Shown piece by piece: positions 47,505-56,378 of a DNA stretch of 64,000 nucleotides (positions are counted from its first letter, which is position 1; every line of letters starts with the position of its first letter). This stretch comes from Psychromonas sp. B3M02 (lineage in GTDB: Bacteria > Pseudomonadota > Gammaproteobacteria > Enterobacterales > Psychromonadaceae). The position numbers and the translations under genes are program-made. The notes under the pieces were generated by a model that saw nothing but the letters and a program-made list of their open reading frames with translations, was not told where the DNA came from and searched no databases. Location of the stretch: the NCBI RefSeq assembly GCF_003318165.1, contig NZ_QOCB01000010.1, forward strand, positions 49,293 to 113,292. The letters are read 5' to 3'.

Positions 47505-47581
47505 GGAGTGGTAGTTCAGTTGGTTAGAATACCGGCCTGTCACGCCGGGGGTCGCGGGTTCGAGTCCCGTCCACTCCGCCA
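47505..47581 (+). tRNA. tRNA-Asp (GTC), copy 3
   Basis: Identical 77-nt copy. It is flanked by TAATACT (47493-47499) and AGTATTA (47584-47590), an inverted pair that could extend the acceptor stem in the precursor. Confidence 0.98.
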
Positions 47582-47657
47582 ACAGTATTATATAAAAGCT
47601 TATTGGTTTATTTCACCAATCATTAATTTGAAAAAGAGATAACTGTAACACACTCGT

Positions 47658-47734
47658 GGAGTGGTAGTTCAGTTGGTTAGAATACCGGCCTGTCACGCCG
47701 GGGGTCGCGGGTTCGAGTCCCGTCCACTCCGCCA
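47658..47734 (+). tRNA. tRNA-Asp (GTC), copy 4
   Basis: Identical 77-nt copy. It is flanked by TAACACACT (47646-47654) and AGTGTGTTA (47737-47745), a 9-bp inverted pair. Confidence 0.98.
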
Positions 47735-47840
47735 ACAGTGTGTTAAATCGTAATCACAACGATTAAAAAGTGATAAAAATAACTGGTCTGTCCCGCCACC
47801 GATTAATATCGAAAAGAGACATAACTGTTATACACTCGGA

Positions 47841-47917
47841 GGAGTGGTAGTTCAGTTGGTTAGAATACCGGCCTGTCACGCCGGGGGTCGCGGGTTCGAG
47901 TCCCGTCCACTCCGCCA
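47841..47917 (+). tRNA. tRNA-Asp (GTC), copy 5
   Basis: Identical 77-nt copy, last of the array. It is flanked by TTATACACT (47828-47836) and AGTGTATAA (47920-47928), a 9-bp inverted pair. A T-rich stretch begins about 30 bases downstream and could end transcription. Confidence 0.98.
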
Positions 47918-48056
47918 ACAGTGTATAAACGTTTACCTTTCAAATATTTTTTCTATTTATAATATAAAATCCAAACATTATACTTATCTATATTTTAATA
48001 AATTATCTAACACAGCATTCTTTTATCTATTATTAGCTCTCGTTAAATAGACAATA

Positions 48057-48078
48057 AAAAAACGCCGAAGCGCTTAAT
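48057..48078 (-). terminator. UUCG-loop terminator of the pilU-like gene
   Basis: On the minus strand AAGCGC-TTCG-GCGTTT forms a 6-bp stem (one G-T pair) closed by a stable UUCG tetraloop. A run of T follows it, about 30 bases past the stop codon. Confidence 0.85.
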
Positions 48079-48104
48079 TAATACTAGTGTTGATTCTTAT
48101 AAAA

Positions 48105-49259
48105 TTACGAATAAGTTAAATCGTTAAGGTCACCCAATCCCTTTGGCTCTAAACTCAGGCTACTTTTAGCTTTAGGTTGCACGTCAGCTTCAACAAAATT
48201 ACCTTTATCCAATTTAAATTTAAGTGCTAAGTTAGTCGGAGAATCAGAGTTTTTAATCGCCTCTTGCTCACTGATTAAACCTTCCTTCACTAAATCGAAT
48301 AAAGCACTGTCAAAAGTTTGCATTCCTAACTCTTTAGATTTTTCCATCACCTCTTTTAAGCTTTCAAAGTGCCCGCGTTTTACCATGTCTCGAATGGTTA
48401 ATGTGCCCATCATGACTTCAATGGCAGCACAACGTTTACCATCAATGGTGGGAATTAAACGTTGAGAAACAAAGGCCCTCAAGTTATTACCTAAATCCAT
48501 TAATAACTGTGCACGTCGCTCTTCGGTAAAAAAGTTAATAATACGGTCAATCGCTTGGTTTGCATTATTTGCATGCAGTGTAGATAACACTAAATGCCCC
48601 GTTTCAGAAAAAGCTAATGCATGCTCCATGGTTTCAGTATCACGTATTTCACCGATTAAAATAACATCAGGAGCCTGTCTTAATGTATTTTTCAGCGCAG
48701 CATGAAAACTTCGGGTATCAACCCCTACTTCTCTTTGATTAATAATGCTTTTTTTATGTCGATGAACGAACTCAACGGGATCTTCAATGGTTACAATATG
48801 CCCAGATGAGTTTTCATTACGGTGATCAATTAAAGCCGCTAGTGAAGTTGATTTACCTGACCCCGTCGCGCCAACAAACAGTATCAAACCATTTTTAGCC
48901 ATCACTACCTTTTTTAGTATTTCAGGTAACCTTAAATCAGCAAACTTAGGGATATTAATTTTAATATTACGAACAACAATAGAGACGTCATTGCGCTGTT
49001 TAAATATATTGACACGAAAACGCCCTATTCCACCGATAGAAATAGCTAAATTCATCTCTAAAGTATGTTCAAACTCTTCTATTTGCTCAGGATCCATAAT
49101 GTCATAAGCAATAGCCTTAACATCACCTGGCTTAAAAGATATTTCACTTAGTGGAATCAATTCTCCTTGAAATTTAGCTGAAGGAGGCGCGCCCGTTGCT
49201 AAATAAAGGTCAGAACCATCTTGTTCTGATAATTGACTCAACATTGTATTAAATTCCAT
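48105..49259 (-). CDS. pilU: PilU-type twitching motility ATPase
   Basis: Hexameric ATPase assisting type IV pilus retraction. 384 residues: Walker A GATGSGKST (about 130-138), Asp box VTIEDPVEFVH, Walker B VILIGEIRDTETM, His box HLVLSTLHANNANQA. The C-terminus VKRGHFESLKEVMEKSKELGMQTFD is PilU-like rather than PilT-like. The frame starts with GTG (49262), but the ATG three bases on is equally served by GGTGGGTG upstream. No pilT or other pilus gene is adjacent, which is unusual for pilU. It is therefore a PilT/PilU-family paralogue best named by similarity. Confidence 0.88.
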   Translation of the reverse strand: MEFNTMLSQLSEQDGSDLYLATGAPPSAKFQGELIPLSEISFKPGDVKAIAYDIMDPEQIEEFEHTLEMNLAISIGGIGRFRVNIFKQRNDVSIVVRNIKINIPKFADLRLPEILKKVVMAKNGLILFVGATGSGKSTSLAALIDHRNENSSGHIVTIEDPVEFVHRHKKSIINQREVGVDTRSFHAALKNTLRQAPDVILIGEIRDTETMEHALAFSETGHLVLSTLHANNANQAIDRIINFFTEERRAQLLMDLGNNLRAFVSQRLIPTIDGKRCAAIEVMMGTLTIRDMVKRGHFESLKEVMEKSKELGMQTFDSALFDLVKEGLISEQEAIKNSDSPTNLALKFKLDKGNFVEADVQPKAKSSLSLEPKGLGDLNDLTYS

Positions 49260-49805
49260 CACTGTACACCCACCTTAAATATTCCATTATTTTTTATTTT
49301 TGTTGTTTTAATAATTTACTACTTATCAGCTCACGCTACCATGCAAATGAGTATTAAATTACCTGTAAATGATAAGCCATTGATAAATAATTAAATAGCT
49401 TAAAAATTTAGATATAAACTCATAAAACAAGTTCTATAATCCCTTCTTAATTTTAATTTTAGATGCTTATTTAAAATAGTGATCTACTTATTAAATTTTT
49501 TTAACGATTCCCATCAAAAAATAATCTTAGCTCACAAAAATAATTCAATAGATAACTATTGTGATTAACAGCTCATTTTTTATTCAACAAAACATGATCT
49601 AGCTCTGCATCACTCCATAGATAAACAAAAAAATTAACATACTATTAACAGCGACTTGACGAAATGGAAGATTTTTTTCTTTAGCAATGCAGTTAAGTGA
49701 TTAAAAGTGAAAGTTTATTTTAGGTTTTAAAGTGATCCTTTTAAATACAAAAATAAAGCTCATTCTTAGTCCCTTTTCTGATTAATAACATTAAGGAGAA
49801 TAACA
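49260..49805. other. Intergenic region upstream of the symporter operon
   Basis: 546 bases, strongly AT-rich, between the leftward pilU-like gene and the rightward symporter genes. A TTGACG near 49655 could be a -35 element, but no matching -10 is convincing. No gene, repeat or hairpin was supported. Confidence 0.5.
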
Positions 49806-50069
49806 GTGAGTTTTGAAAATGAAGAAAAAGCAAAAGGGTATTGGGATGAAAACCTCAAGCTAGTACTCAAGCTATTAGCTATTTGGGCATTTGTCTCATT
49901 TGGCTGTGGTGTATTACTCGTTGATATATTAAATGAATTCAGCTTCATGGGATTTAAATTAGGGTTTTGGTTCGCTCAACAGGGCTCCATCTACGTCTTT
50001 TTACTGTTGATTTTTGTATATGTAAAGGGCTCAAACGCTCTCGACAAAAAATATGGTGTTGACGAATAA
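49806..50069 (+). CDS. DUF4212 small subunit of a sodium:solute symporter
   Basis: An 87-residue membrane protein with two helices (LLAIWAFVSFGCGVLLVDIL and FWFAQQGSIYVFLLLIFVYV), matching the DUF4212 family that always precedes an acetate-type symporter. It starts with GTG, supported by AAGGAG 8 bases upstream. The 15-base gap to the next gene, itself with AAGGAG, shows one operon. It probably forms a complex with the large subunit. Confidence 0.92.
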   Translation: MSFENEEKAKGYWDENLKLVLKLLAIWAFVSFGCGVLLVDILNEFSFMGFKLGFWFAQQGSIYVFLLLIFVYVKGSNALDKKYGVDE

Positions 50070-50084
50070 CAAGGAGTTATAAAG

Positions 50085-51803
50085 ATGGATGTTCAAACAT
50101 TAACCTATATCGTAGTTGGCATTACCTTCGCACTTTATATTGGCATTGCAATTAAATCACGAGCAGGATCAACCAAAGAGTTTTACGTTGCTGGAGGGGG
50201 GGTCCCACCGGTTTTAAATGGCATGGCTACCGCGGCAGACTGGATGTCAGCGGCTTCATTTATCTCACTTGCAGGGATAGTCTCTTTTGTTGGTTATGAT
50301 GGTAGTGTATATATCATGGGCTGGACCGGTGGATATGTATTATTGGCTTTATTAATGGTTCCTTACCTTCGTAAATTTGGTAAATTTACCGTGCCTGACT
50401 TTATCGGTGACCGTTACTACTCTCAATCAGCACGCACTGTTGCCGTTGTCTGTGCAATCTTCATTAGTTTTACCTATATTGCCGGTCAAATGCGTGGTGT
50501 AGGCGTAGTATTCTCTCGCTTCTTAGAAGTAGATGTTGATACTGGCGTATATATCGGCATGTGCGTGGTATTTTTCTATGCCGTGTTAGGCGGTATGAAA
50601 GGCATTACTTATACACAAGTAGCACAATACTGTGTGATGATTTTTGCCTTCATGGTACCTGCCGTTTTCCTTTCCATCATGATGACAGGGCATATCTTCC
50701 CGCAACTAGGTTTCGGTGCTGAGTTACTTGACGCAACGGGTAATAGCTCGGGTGTCTATTTACTTGATAAGCTTGATGGGCTGTCTACAGAGTTAGGCTT
50801 TGCACAATATACCCAAGGCTCTAAAGATATGATTGATGTGCTGTTTATTACCGGTGCATTAATGTTTGGTACCGCTGGTTTACCGCATGTAATTGTACGT
50901 TTCTTTACTGTTCCAAAAGTAAAAGATGCACGTAGTTCTGCTGGGTGGACATTATTGTTTATCGCGATTATGTACACCACTATTCCAGCACTTGCCTCTT
51001 TCTCTCGTGTAAACATGATTCAGTCAATTAATGGTCCAGAAAGCCAAGGTGTCCCCCATGCTGAAGCGCCAATTTGGATTGAAAACTGGGAGAAAACAGG
51101 GTTAATCAAATGGGATGATAAAAATAACGACGGTAAAATGTTCTACTCAAATACAGAAACAAATGAGATGAATGTAGACCGCGATATTATCGTATTGGCA
51201 ACTCCAGAAATGGCAAATTTACCTGCATGGGTTATTGCATTAATGGCTGCGGGTGGTTTAGCAGCTGCATTATCTACTTCAGCAGGCCTGCTACTAGTTA
51301 TTTCAACGTCTGTTTCACATGACTTACTGAAAAAGAACTTAATGCCCAATATTTCCGATAAAAAGGAGCTTATGTATGCGCGGATAGCCTCTGCAGCAGG
51401 TATTATCATGGCCGGTTACTTTGGTATTAATCCGCCAGGCTTTGTGGCTGCGGTGGTTGCAATCGCCTTTGGTCTTGCCGCTTCCTCTTTATTCCCAGCG
51501 ATCACTATGGGTATTTTCTCTAGAAAAATGAATAAAGAAGGTGCTATCGCAGGGATGTTAGCTGGTTTATTGTTTACAACGGTTTATATCGTTTACTTTA
51601 AATTTATTAACCCTGCAGGTAATGTCTCTGAAAACTGGTTATTTGGTATATCTCCTGAAGGTATAGGTATGCTAGGTATGGTGGTTAACTTTGCAGTAGC
51701 TATCTTAGTCTGCAAAATGACAGCGCCAACACCACAAGCTGTGGTTGATATGGTCGAGTCTATTCGATTCCCTAAAGGAGCAGGTGAAGCACAAGAGCAT
51801 TAG
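50085..51803 (+). CDS. Sodium:solute (acetate-type) symporter, large subunit
   Basis: SSS-family transporter with about 13 helices in 572 residues. Family landmarks: the EFYVAGGGVPPVLNGMATAADWMSAASFI start, GMKGITYTQVAQYCVMIFAFM, GLPHVIVRFFTVPKVKDARSS, and AAALSTSAGLLLVISTSVSHD. It resembles the ActP-like group paired with DUF4212. The substrate is probably a short carboxylate such as acetate, by family. It is followed by a UUCG-loop terminator that separates it from the DUF294 gene. Confidence 0.9.
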   Translation: MDVQTLTYIVVGITFALYIGIAIKSRAGSTKEFYVAGGGVPPVLNGMATAADWMSAASFISLAGIVSFVGYDGSVYIMGWTGGYVLLALLMVPYLRKFGKFTVPDFIGDRYYSQSARTVAVVCAIFISFTYIAGQMRGVGVVFSRFLEVDVDTGVYIGMCVVFFYAVLGGMKGITYTQVAQYCVMIFAFMVPAVFLSIMMTGHIFPQLGFGAELLDATGNSSGVYLLDKLDGLSTELGFAQYTQGSKDMIDVLFITGALMFGTAGLPHVIVRFFTVPKVKDARSSAGWTLLFIAIMYTTIPALASFSRVNMIQSINGPESQGVPHAEAPIWIENWEKTGLIKWDDKNNDGKMFYSNTETNEMNVDRDIIVLATPEMANLPAWVIALMAAGGLAAALSTSAGLLLVISTSVSHDLLKKNLMPNISDKKELMYARIASAAGIIMAGYFGINPPGFVAAVVAIAFGLAASSLFPAITMGIFSRKMNKEGAIAGMLAGLLFTTVYIVYFKFINPAGNVSENWLFGISPEGIGMLGMVVNFAVAILVCKMTAPTPQAVVDMVESIRFPKGAGEAQEH

Positions 51804-51817
51804 AGTAATCTCAATTT

Positions 51818-51842
51818 AAAGCGCTTCGGCGCTTTTTTTTTA
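51818..51842 (+). terminator. UUCG-loop terminator of the symporter operon
   Basis: AAAGCGC (51818-51824), loop TTCG and GCGCTTT (51829-51835) make a 7-bp stem, followed by a run of T to 51841. It starts 14 bases after the stop and shares its core with the terminator at 48057-48078. Confidence 0.93.
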
Positions 51843-51890
51843 ACAAAAAATAACCGACATAAATCTGAGATGGATAAGGAAAAGGCAGAT

Positions 51891-53735
51891 ATGGATAATA
51901 GCGAGCTTCAACCCATTTTTGACTTTATGCGCAAGTTAGCCCCTTTTGATATGCTCCATGAACAAACTATTAAACAATGCTGTAAAGCATTAACTATTGT
52001 GTACTACAGCAAATCACAGAAGCTAGTACATGTGGATACTAATGAAGCACAACTGTATATCGTACGTAGTGGCGCTTTTGAAGTCAGTACTCAACAAGGT
52101 GAATTGATTGATCGAATAGGAGAGGGACAATTTTTTGGTTTTAGCGGCATGCTTTCTGGAGAAAAGGTCGTTAATCAAGTGCATATTTTAGAAGATGGAT
52201 TGGTATACCACCTACCGGCGAAAATATTTGATCAATTACGTGCCGATTGTTATCAATTTGACCGTTTTTTTAATCGCGCCTTTGCAAAACGATTACGTGA
52301 CCAAGGCTCTTTAAATCGCAGCGCTATTAATACCGCACGCATTACCAATATCATGTCTAAACAACTGACCACTATCTCACCCAAGGCCAGTATTCATGAA
52401 GCCGCACTATTAATGGCCAATCATCGCTTATCCTCGTTGGTGGTCGAAGAAAATGGTCAATTATGTGGTATTTTAACAGATCGAGATTTACGTAATCGTG
52501 TATTAGCTAAAGGTTTAGATGGCAATACATTGGTTACTACAGCCATGACCAAAGACCCAGCAACCATTGAAACTGATTCTCTTATTTTTGAAGCGATGCT
52601 AAAAATGAGTGAAAACAATATCCACCACTTACCCGTGATGAGTGAAAATCAACCTATTGCGATGATTACCAGCACCGACCTCATTCGAAGCCAAAGCTCA
52701 CAACCTTTATTATTAATTGGACAGATACAACGCCAACCAGACCTTGAGTCTTTAATTCAAGTTAGTCAAAAAATACCAGATTTATTATATAACTTGATCA
52801 GTAGTGATGCCAAAGCTAGTGAAATAGGCCGGATATTAACCTCAGTAACAGATGCCTTAACGCGTCGTTTAATTTCATTAAAACAACAGGATATTGGCCC
52901 CGAGCCGATGCGTTTTTGTTGGTTATCCTTTGGTTCTCAAGGACGCCAGGATCAAATGGCAGGCTCAGACCAAGATAATGCGCTAATACTAGAAAAAGAA
53001 ACCAATGAACAAGAGGCTAAATATTTTAAGCAGCTGTCTGAATATGTTTGTAGTGCATTGAACGAGTGTGGCTTCCCTTTTTGCCCAGGCAATATCATGG
53101 CACAAAATCCAGAATGGCAACTCTCGCTACAGCAATGGTTACAACAGTTTTCTCAATGGATAAAAACGCCAGATCCCACTGCGTTATTACACGCTTCTAT
53201 CTTCTTTGATATGCGCCCTATTTGCGGTGATATACGTTTGTTTGAGCAATTACAAAAGAGTGTACTAAGTCGAACTTGCAACAATGATATTTTCATTGCT
53301 GCAATGAGTCAAAATGCGCTGCAATCAACACCACCATTAGGCTTTTTCCGTAGTTTTGTGCTTGAACGAGATGGTAGTGAAGTAAAAGGTATCGACCTTA
53401 AACATAAAGGTAATGCGTTAATTAATGATATTGTTAGAGTATATGCATTATCAGCTGGTATCGAAGAAGTGAACACTAACAAACGGATTCAAAGCTTAAT
53501 TAAACAGTCTGCCATTGATAAAGAGTTAGCCATGAATTTATTAGATGCTTGGGAGTTTATCGCCCATAAACGCCTCATCAATCAAGGGCATCAATTTGAC
53601 CACGCACAAACAGTTTCAAATTACATTTTACCCGACAGCCTTTCCTCTCTAGTAAGGCATCAACTTAAGGATGCTTTTAAAGTGATTTATGAGGCGCAAA
53701 GTACCATAAAACTAAAATTCTTAAGGCAGTTTTAA
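51891..53735 (+). CDS. cNMP-binding / CBS / DUF294 nucleotidyltransferase-like protein
   Basis: About 614 residues, cytoplasmic. In order: cyclic-nucleotide-binding fold (about 10-130, with VRSGAFEVSTQQGELIDRIGEGQFFG), a CBS pair (about 155-280, RLSSLVVEENGQLCGILTDRDL and HHLPVMSENQPIAMITSTDL), a DUF294 nucleotidyltransferase domain with intact GSQGRQDQMAGSDQDNALI, and a C-terminal helical domain. ATGs at 51870 and 51891; AAAGG lies 5 bases before the second, which is preferred. Members of this family commonly sit beside acetate-type symporters and a DnaQ-like exonuclease, as here. It may sense nucleotides; its reaction is not established. Confidence 0.9.
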   Translation: MDNSELQPIFDFMRKLAPFDMLHEQTIKQCCKALTIVYYSKSQKLVHVDTNEAQLYIVRSGAFEVSTQQGELIDRIGEGQFFGFSGMLSGEKVVNQVHILEDGLVYHLPAKIFDQLRADCYQFDRFFNRAFAKRLRDQGSLNRSAINTARITNIMSKQLTTISPKASIHEAALLMANHRLSSLVVEENGQLCGILTDRDLRNRVLAKGLDGNTLVTTAMTKDPATIETDSLIFEAMLKMSENNIHHLPVMSENQPIAMITSTDLIRSQSSQPLLLIGQIQRQPDLESLIQVSQKIPDLLYNLISSDAKASEIGRILTSVTDALTRRLISLKQQDIGPEPMRFCWLSFGSQGRQDQMAGSDQDNALILEKETNEQEAKYFKQLSEYVCSALNECGFPFCPGNIMAQNPEWQLSLQQWLQQFSQWIKTPDPTALLHASIFFDMRPICGDIRLFEQLQKSVLSRTCNNDIFIAAMSQNALQSTPPLGFFRSFVLERDGSEVKGIDLKHKGNALINDIVRVYALSAGIEEVNTNKRIQSLIKQSAIDKELAMNLLDAWEFIAHKRLINQGHQFDHAQTVSNYILPDSLSSLVRHQLKDAFKVIYEAQSTIKLKFLRQF

Positions 53736-54430
53736 TGTTTCAGCAATGGCACTTACAGTACAAATTAAAACGGCTTATTAACAACACTAAGTCCAATAAA
53801 CCCACTCACTTAAAAACACATTATCAATATCTCTTAACCCAACTACATCAGCCAATCGTCAACCTTAACTTATTAGCCTTAGACATCGAGATGACGGGGC
53901 TAAATCATAAAAAAGATGAGATGGTAAGTATTGGTGTTATCCCCATTATAAACGGGCAAATTAAACCTAAATATGCGCAATATAAGCTACTAAAAATTCA
54001 AGGTAGTGTTGGACAGAGTGCCACTATTCATGGGGTACATGATAGAGATTTAACAGAAGCCTTAGCGACCTCAGAAATTATAGAGTGGTTGTTGCAACAA
54101 TGTCAGGATAAAGTGCTGGTTGCTCATCATGCATTACTTGATATACAGTTTCTAGAGCAGGCTTTATTAAAGTTAGGGGGGCCAATACAACAACTCTTTG
54201 CCATTGACACCTTACAGCTAGAAAAACAGCGTTTAAACCGGAAAAATCAATATATAAAAAATGGCGAGTTAAGATTAAATGCCTGTCGAGAGCGTTACCA
54301 CCTACCAATTTATTCAGCACATAATGCCTTAACTGATGCGCTTGCTTGCGCAGAGTTACTATTAGCTCAACTTAATAAAATGGGTGGTTTAGACAATATT
54401 AAACTGCAGGATATTCTGAGAAAGTATTAA
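53735..54430 (+). CDS. DnaQ-like 3-5 exonuclease (DEDDh)
   Basis: 231-residue nuclease with DEDDh residues in LALDIEMTGL (Asp, Glu), VAHHALLDIQFL (Asp) and SAHNALTDALACAELL (His, Asp). It lacks the clamp-binding tail of the polymerase subunit. A ~45-residue basic N-terminal extension precedes the domain. Start and upstream stop overlap as TAATG, so it is translationally coupled to the DUF294 gene. Substrate is unknown; a housekeeping RNA or DNA exonuclease is possible. Confidence 0.9.
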   Translation: MFQQWHLQYKLKRLINNTKSNKPTHLKTHYQYLLTQLHQPIVNLNLLALDIEMTGLNHKKDEMVSIGVIPIINGQIKPKYAQYKLLKIQGSVGQSATIHGVHDRDLTEALATSEIIEWLLQQCQDKVLVAHHALLDIQFLEQALLKLGGPIQQLFAIDTLQLEKQRLNRKNQYIKNGELRLNACRERYHLPIYSAHNALTDALACAELLLAQLNKMGGLDNIKLQDILRKY

Positions 54431-54450
54431 AAAACAATAAAAAAGGTAAT

Positions 54451-54475
54451 AAAAAGCCTGCTTAAAGCAGGCTTT
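54451..54475 (-). terminator. Terminator of glnS
   Basis: A perfect 10-bp stem (AAAGCCTGCT at 54453-54462, loop TAA, AGCAGGCTTT at 54466-54475) is followed on the minus strand by TTTTTATT. It lies between the convergent exonuclease and glnS genes. Confidence 0.88.
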
Positions 54476-54496
54476 CAAAGTGATAGTGAGTAGGTA

Positions 54497-56158
54497 CTAA
54501 CCAGCCCATGAATCTCGAAGTGCAACAGTACGGTTAAATACTAAGTGTTCAGCACTTGAATCTTGGTTATCTGCACAGAAGTAACCTTCACGCTCAAATT
54601 GGTAAGCAACTTCCGGTTGTGCGTCTACTAAGCTATTTTCCACAAAACCATGCTTCACTACTAATGATTCAGGGTAAAGTACCGTATGAATATCTTCAGC
54701 AGCAGCAGGATTTTCTACCGAGAATAAACGGTCGTAAATACGGAATTCTGCTGGGTGATTCGATGCAACACTTACCCAGTGAATAACCCCTTTTGGTTTA
54801 CGTCCATCTTCAGGGTTTTTACCTAATGTTGTTGGGTCATATGAACAGATGATTTCCGTAATATTACCTTCTTCATCTTTAACCACTTCTTCTGCTTTGA
54901 TCATATAAGCATTACGTAGACGTACTTCTTTACCTAATACTAAACGTTTGTATTTTTTATTGGCTTCTTCACGGAAGTCAGCGGCATCAATATACAACTC
55001 ACGAGAGAAAGGAATCGTACGTGTCCCCATACTTTCGTCTTTAGGGTGAGCAGGTGCGATCAATTGCTCTAGTTTACCTTCTTCGTAGTTTGAGATAGTC
55101 ACTTTAATTGGGTCAATGACGGCCATTGCACGTGCGCCGTTAGCTTCTAAGTTTTCACGTACACAAGCTTCTAATGAAGCAAGTTCTACCGTATTTTCTT
55201 GCTTAGTCACACCGATACGTTTAGCAAACTCACGCAGTGAACCAGCAGGGTAACCACGGCGACGCATACCAGAAATAGTAGGCATGCGAGGGTCGTCCCA
55301 ACCTGTTACGATGTTTTCTTCGATTAACGCATTTAACTTACGTTTAGAAGTTAAAGTATATTGCAAATTTAAGCGTGAAAACTCAATTTGACGTGGTTTA
55401 CACTCAATACTGATATTAGCTAATACCCAGTCATATAGTGGACGATGATCTTCAAACTCTAATGTACACAAACTGTGTGTGATGCCTTCGATCGCATCAG
55501 AAATACAGTGTGTGAAGTCATACATTGGGTAGATGCACCATTTGTCACCTGTTTGGTGATGATGTGCAAAACGGATGCGGTAAATGACCGGATCACGCAT
55601 TTTCATATTCGGTGAAGCCATGTCGATTTTAGCACGTAACATCATCGCGCCTTCTTCAAATTCACCTGCTCGCATACGATTAAATAGATCTAAGCTTTCT
55701 GCAATAGGACGATCACGGAATGGGCTGTTTTTACCCGGTGAGGTCAAAGTACCACGGTACTCACGTGTCTGTTCTGCATTTAATTCACAAACATACGCTT
55801 TATCATTTTCAATTAACTCTACTGCATAATCAAAAAGCTGTTCAAAGTAGTTTGAAGAGTAACGAACGTCACCTTGCCATTCAAAACCTAACCAAGACAC
55901 ATCTTTTTCAATAGCAGCAACATAATCTGCATCTTCTTTAACTGGGTTAGTATCATCAAAACGTAAGTTACAGGCAGCATTTGGGTAATCCTCAGCTAAA
56001 CCAAAGTTTAAGCAGATAGATTTAGCATGACCAATGTGCAGGTAACCATTAGGCTCAGGTGGGAAACGTGTATGAATTGTCTGATGTTTACCACTCTCAA
56101 GATCGTTTTCAATAATAGTGCGTATAAAGTTACTTGGGCGTGTTTCCAACTCGGACAT
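54497..56158 (-). CDS. glnS: Glutaminyl-tRNA synthetase
   Basis: Class I synthetase charging tRNA-Gln. HIGH motif in [16 protein letters not shown] (about 33-48), the Rossmann core with LRFDDTNP, and the KMSKS-equivalent TSKRKLN near 268-274 followed by [11 protein letters not shown] beta-barrel anticodon-binding domain covers the C-terminal third. 553 residues, same as the E. coli enzyme. Single gene with its own terminator. Confidence 0.97.
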   Translation of the reverse strand: MSELETRPSNFIRTIIENDLESGKHQTIHTRFPPEPNGYLHIGHAKSICLNFGLAEDYPNAACNLRFDDTNPVKEDADYVAAIEKDVSWLGFEWQGDVRYSSNYFEQLFDYAVELIENDKAYVCELNAEQTREYRGTLTSPGKNSPFRDRPIAESLDLFNRMRAGEFEEGAMMLRAKIDMASPNMKMRDPVIYRIRFAHHHQTGDKWCIYPMYDFTHCISDAIEGITHSLCTLEFEDHRPLYDWVLANISIECKPRQIEFSRLNLQYTLTSKRKLNALIEENIVTGWDDPRMPTISGMRRRGYPAGSLREFAKRIGVTKQENTVELASLEACVRENLEANGARAMAVIDPIKVTISNYEEGKLEQLIAPAHPKDESMGTRTIPFSRELYIDAADFREEANKKYKRLVLGKEVRLRNAYMIKAEEVVKDEEGNITEIICSYDPTTLGKNPEDGRKPKGVIHWVSVASNHPAEFRIYDRLFSVENPAAAEDIHTVLYPESLVVKHGFVENSLVDAQPEVAYQFEREGYFCADNQDSSAEHLVFNRTVALRDSWAG

Positions 56159-56334
56159 TTTGACCTCTAAAAGACATGATTCATAAAAACAACAATCATC
56201 GTATATTCTTGGCTTAAGCTCAAGTTAAATCATAGAAAATACCTACTATCAGCACGATATACAGTAGTTAAATAAAGCACATTAAATAAGTAAGTTAAAA
56301 TTGGCTATTAATGGGCCACTTCCAGAAACAAAAA

Positions 56335-56353
56335 AGGCACGCAAAGCGTGCCT
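56335..56353 (-). terminator. Terminator of the nagE-like gene
   Basis: A perfect 8-bp stem (AGGCACGC at 56335-56342, loop AAA, GCGTGCCT at 56346-56353) is followed on the minus strand by TTTTTTG. It is 26 bases past the stop. Confidence 0.9.
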
Positions 56354-56378
56354 CTCTAAAGCTAAAAATTAAGTAACA

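Noticed and set aside
47844..48050. 68-residue ORF over tRNA-Asp copy 5
   Set aside because: It is read straight through the tRNA gene (the well-known IPACHAGGRGFESRPL pseudo-peptide) and has no ribosome binding site of its own.
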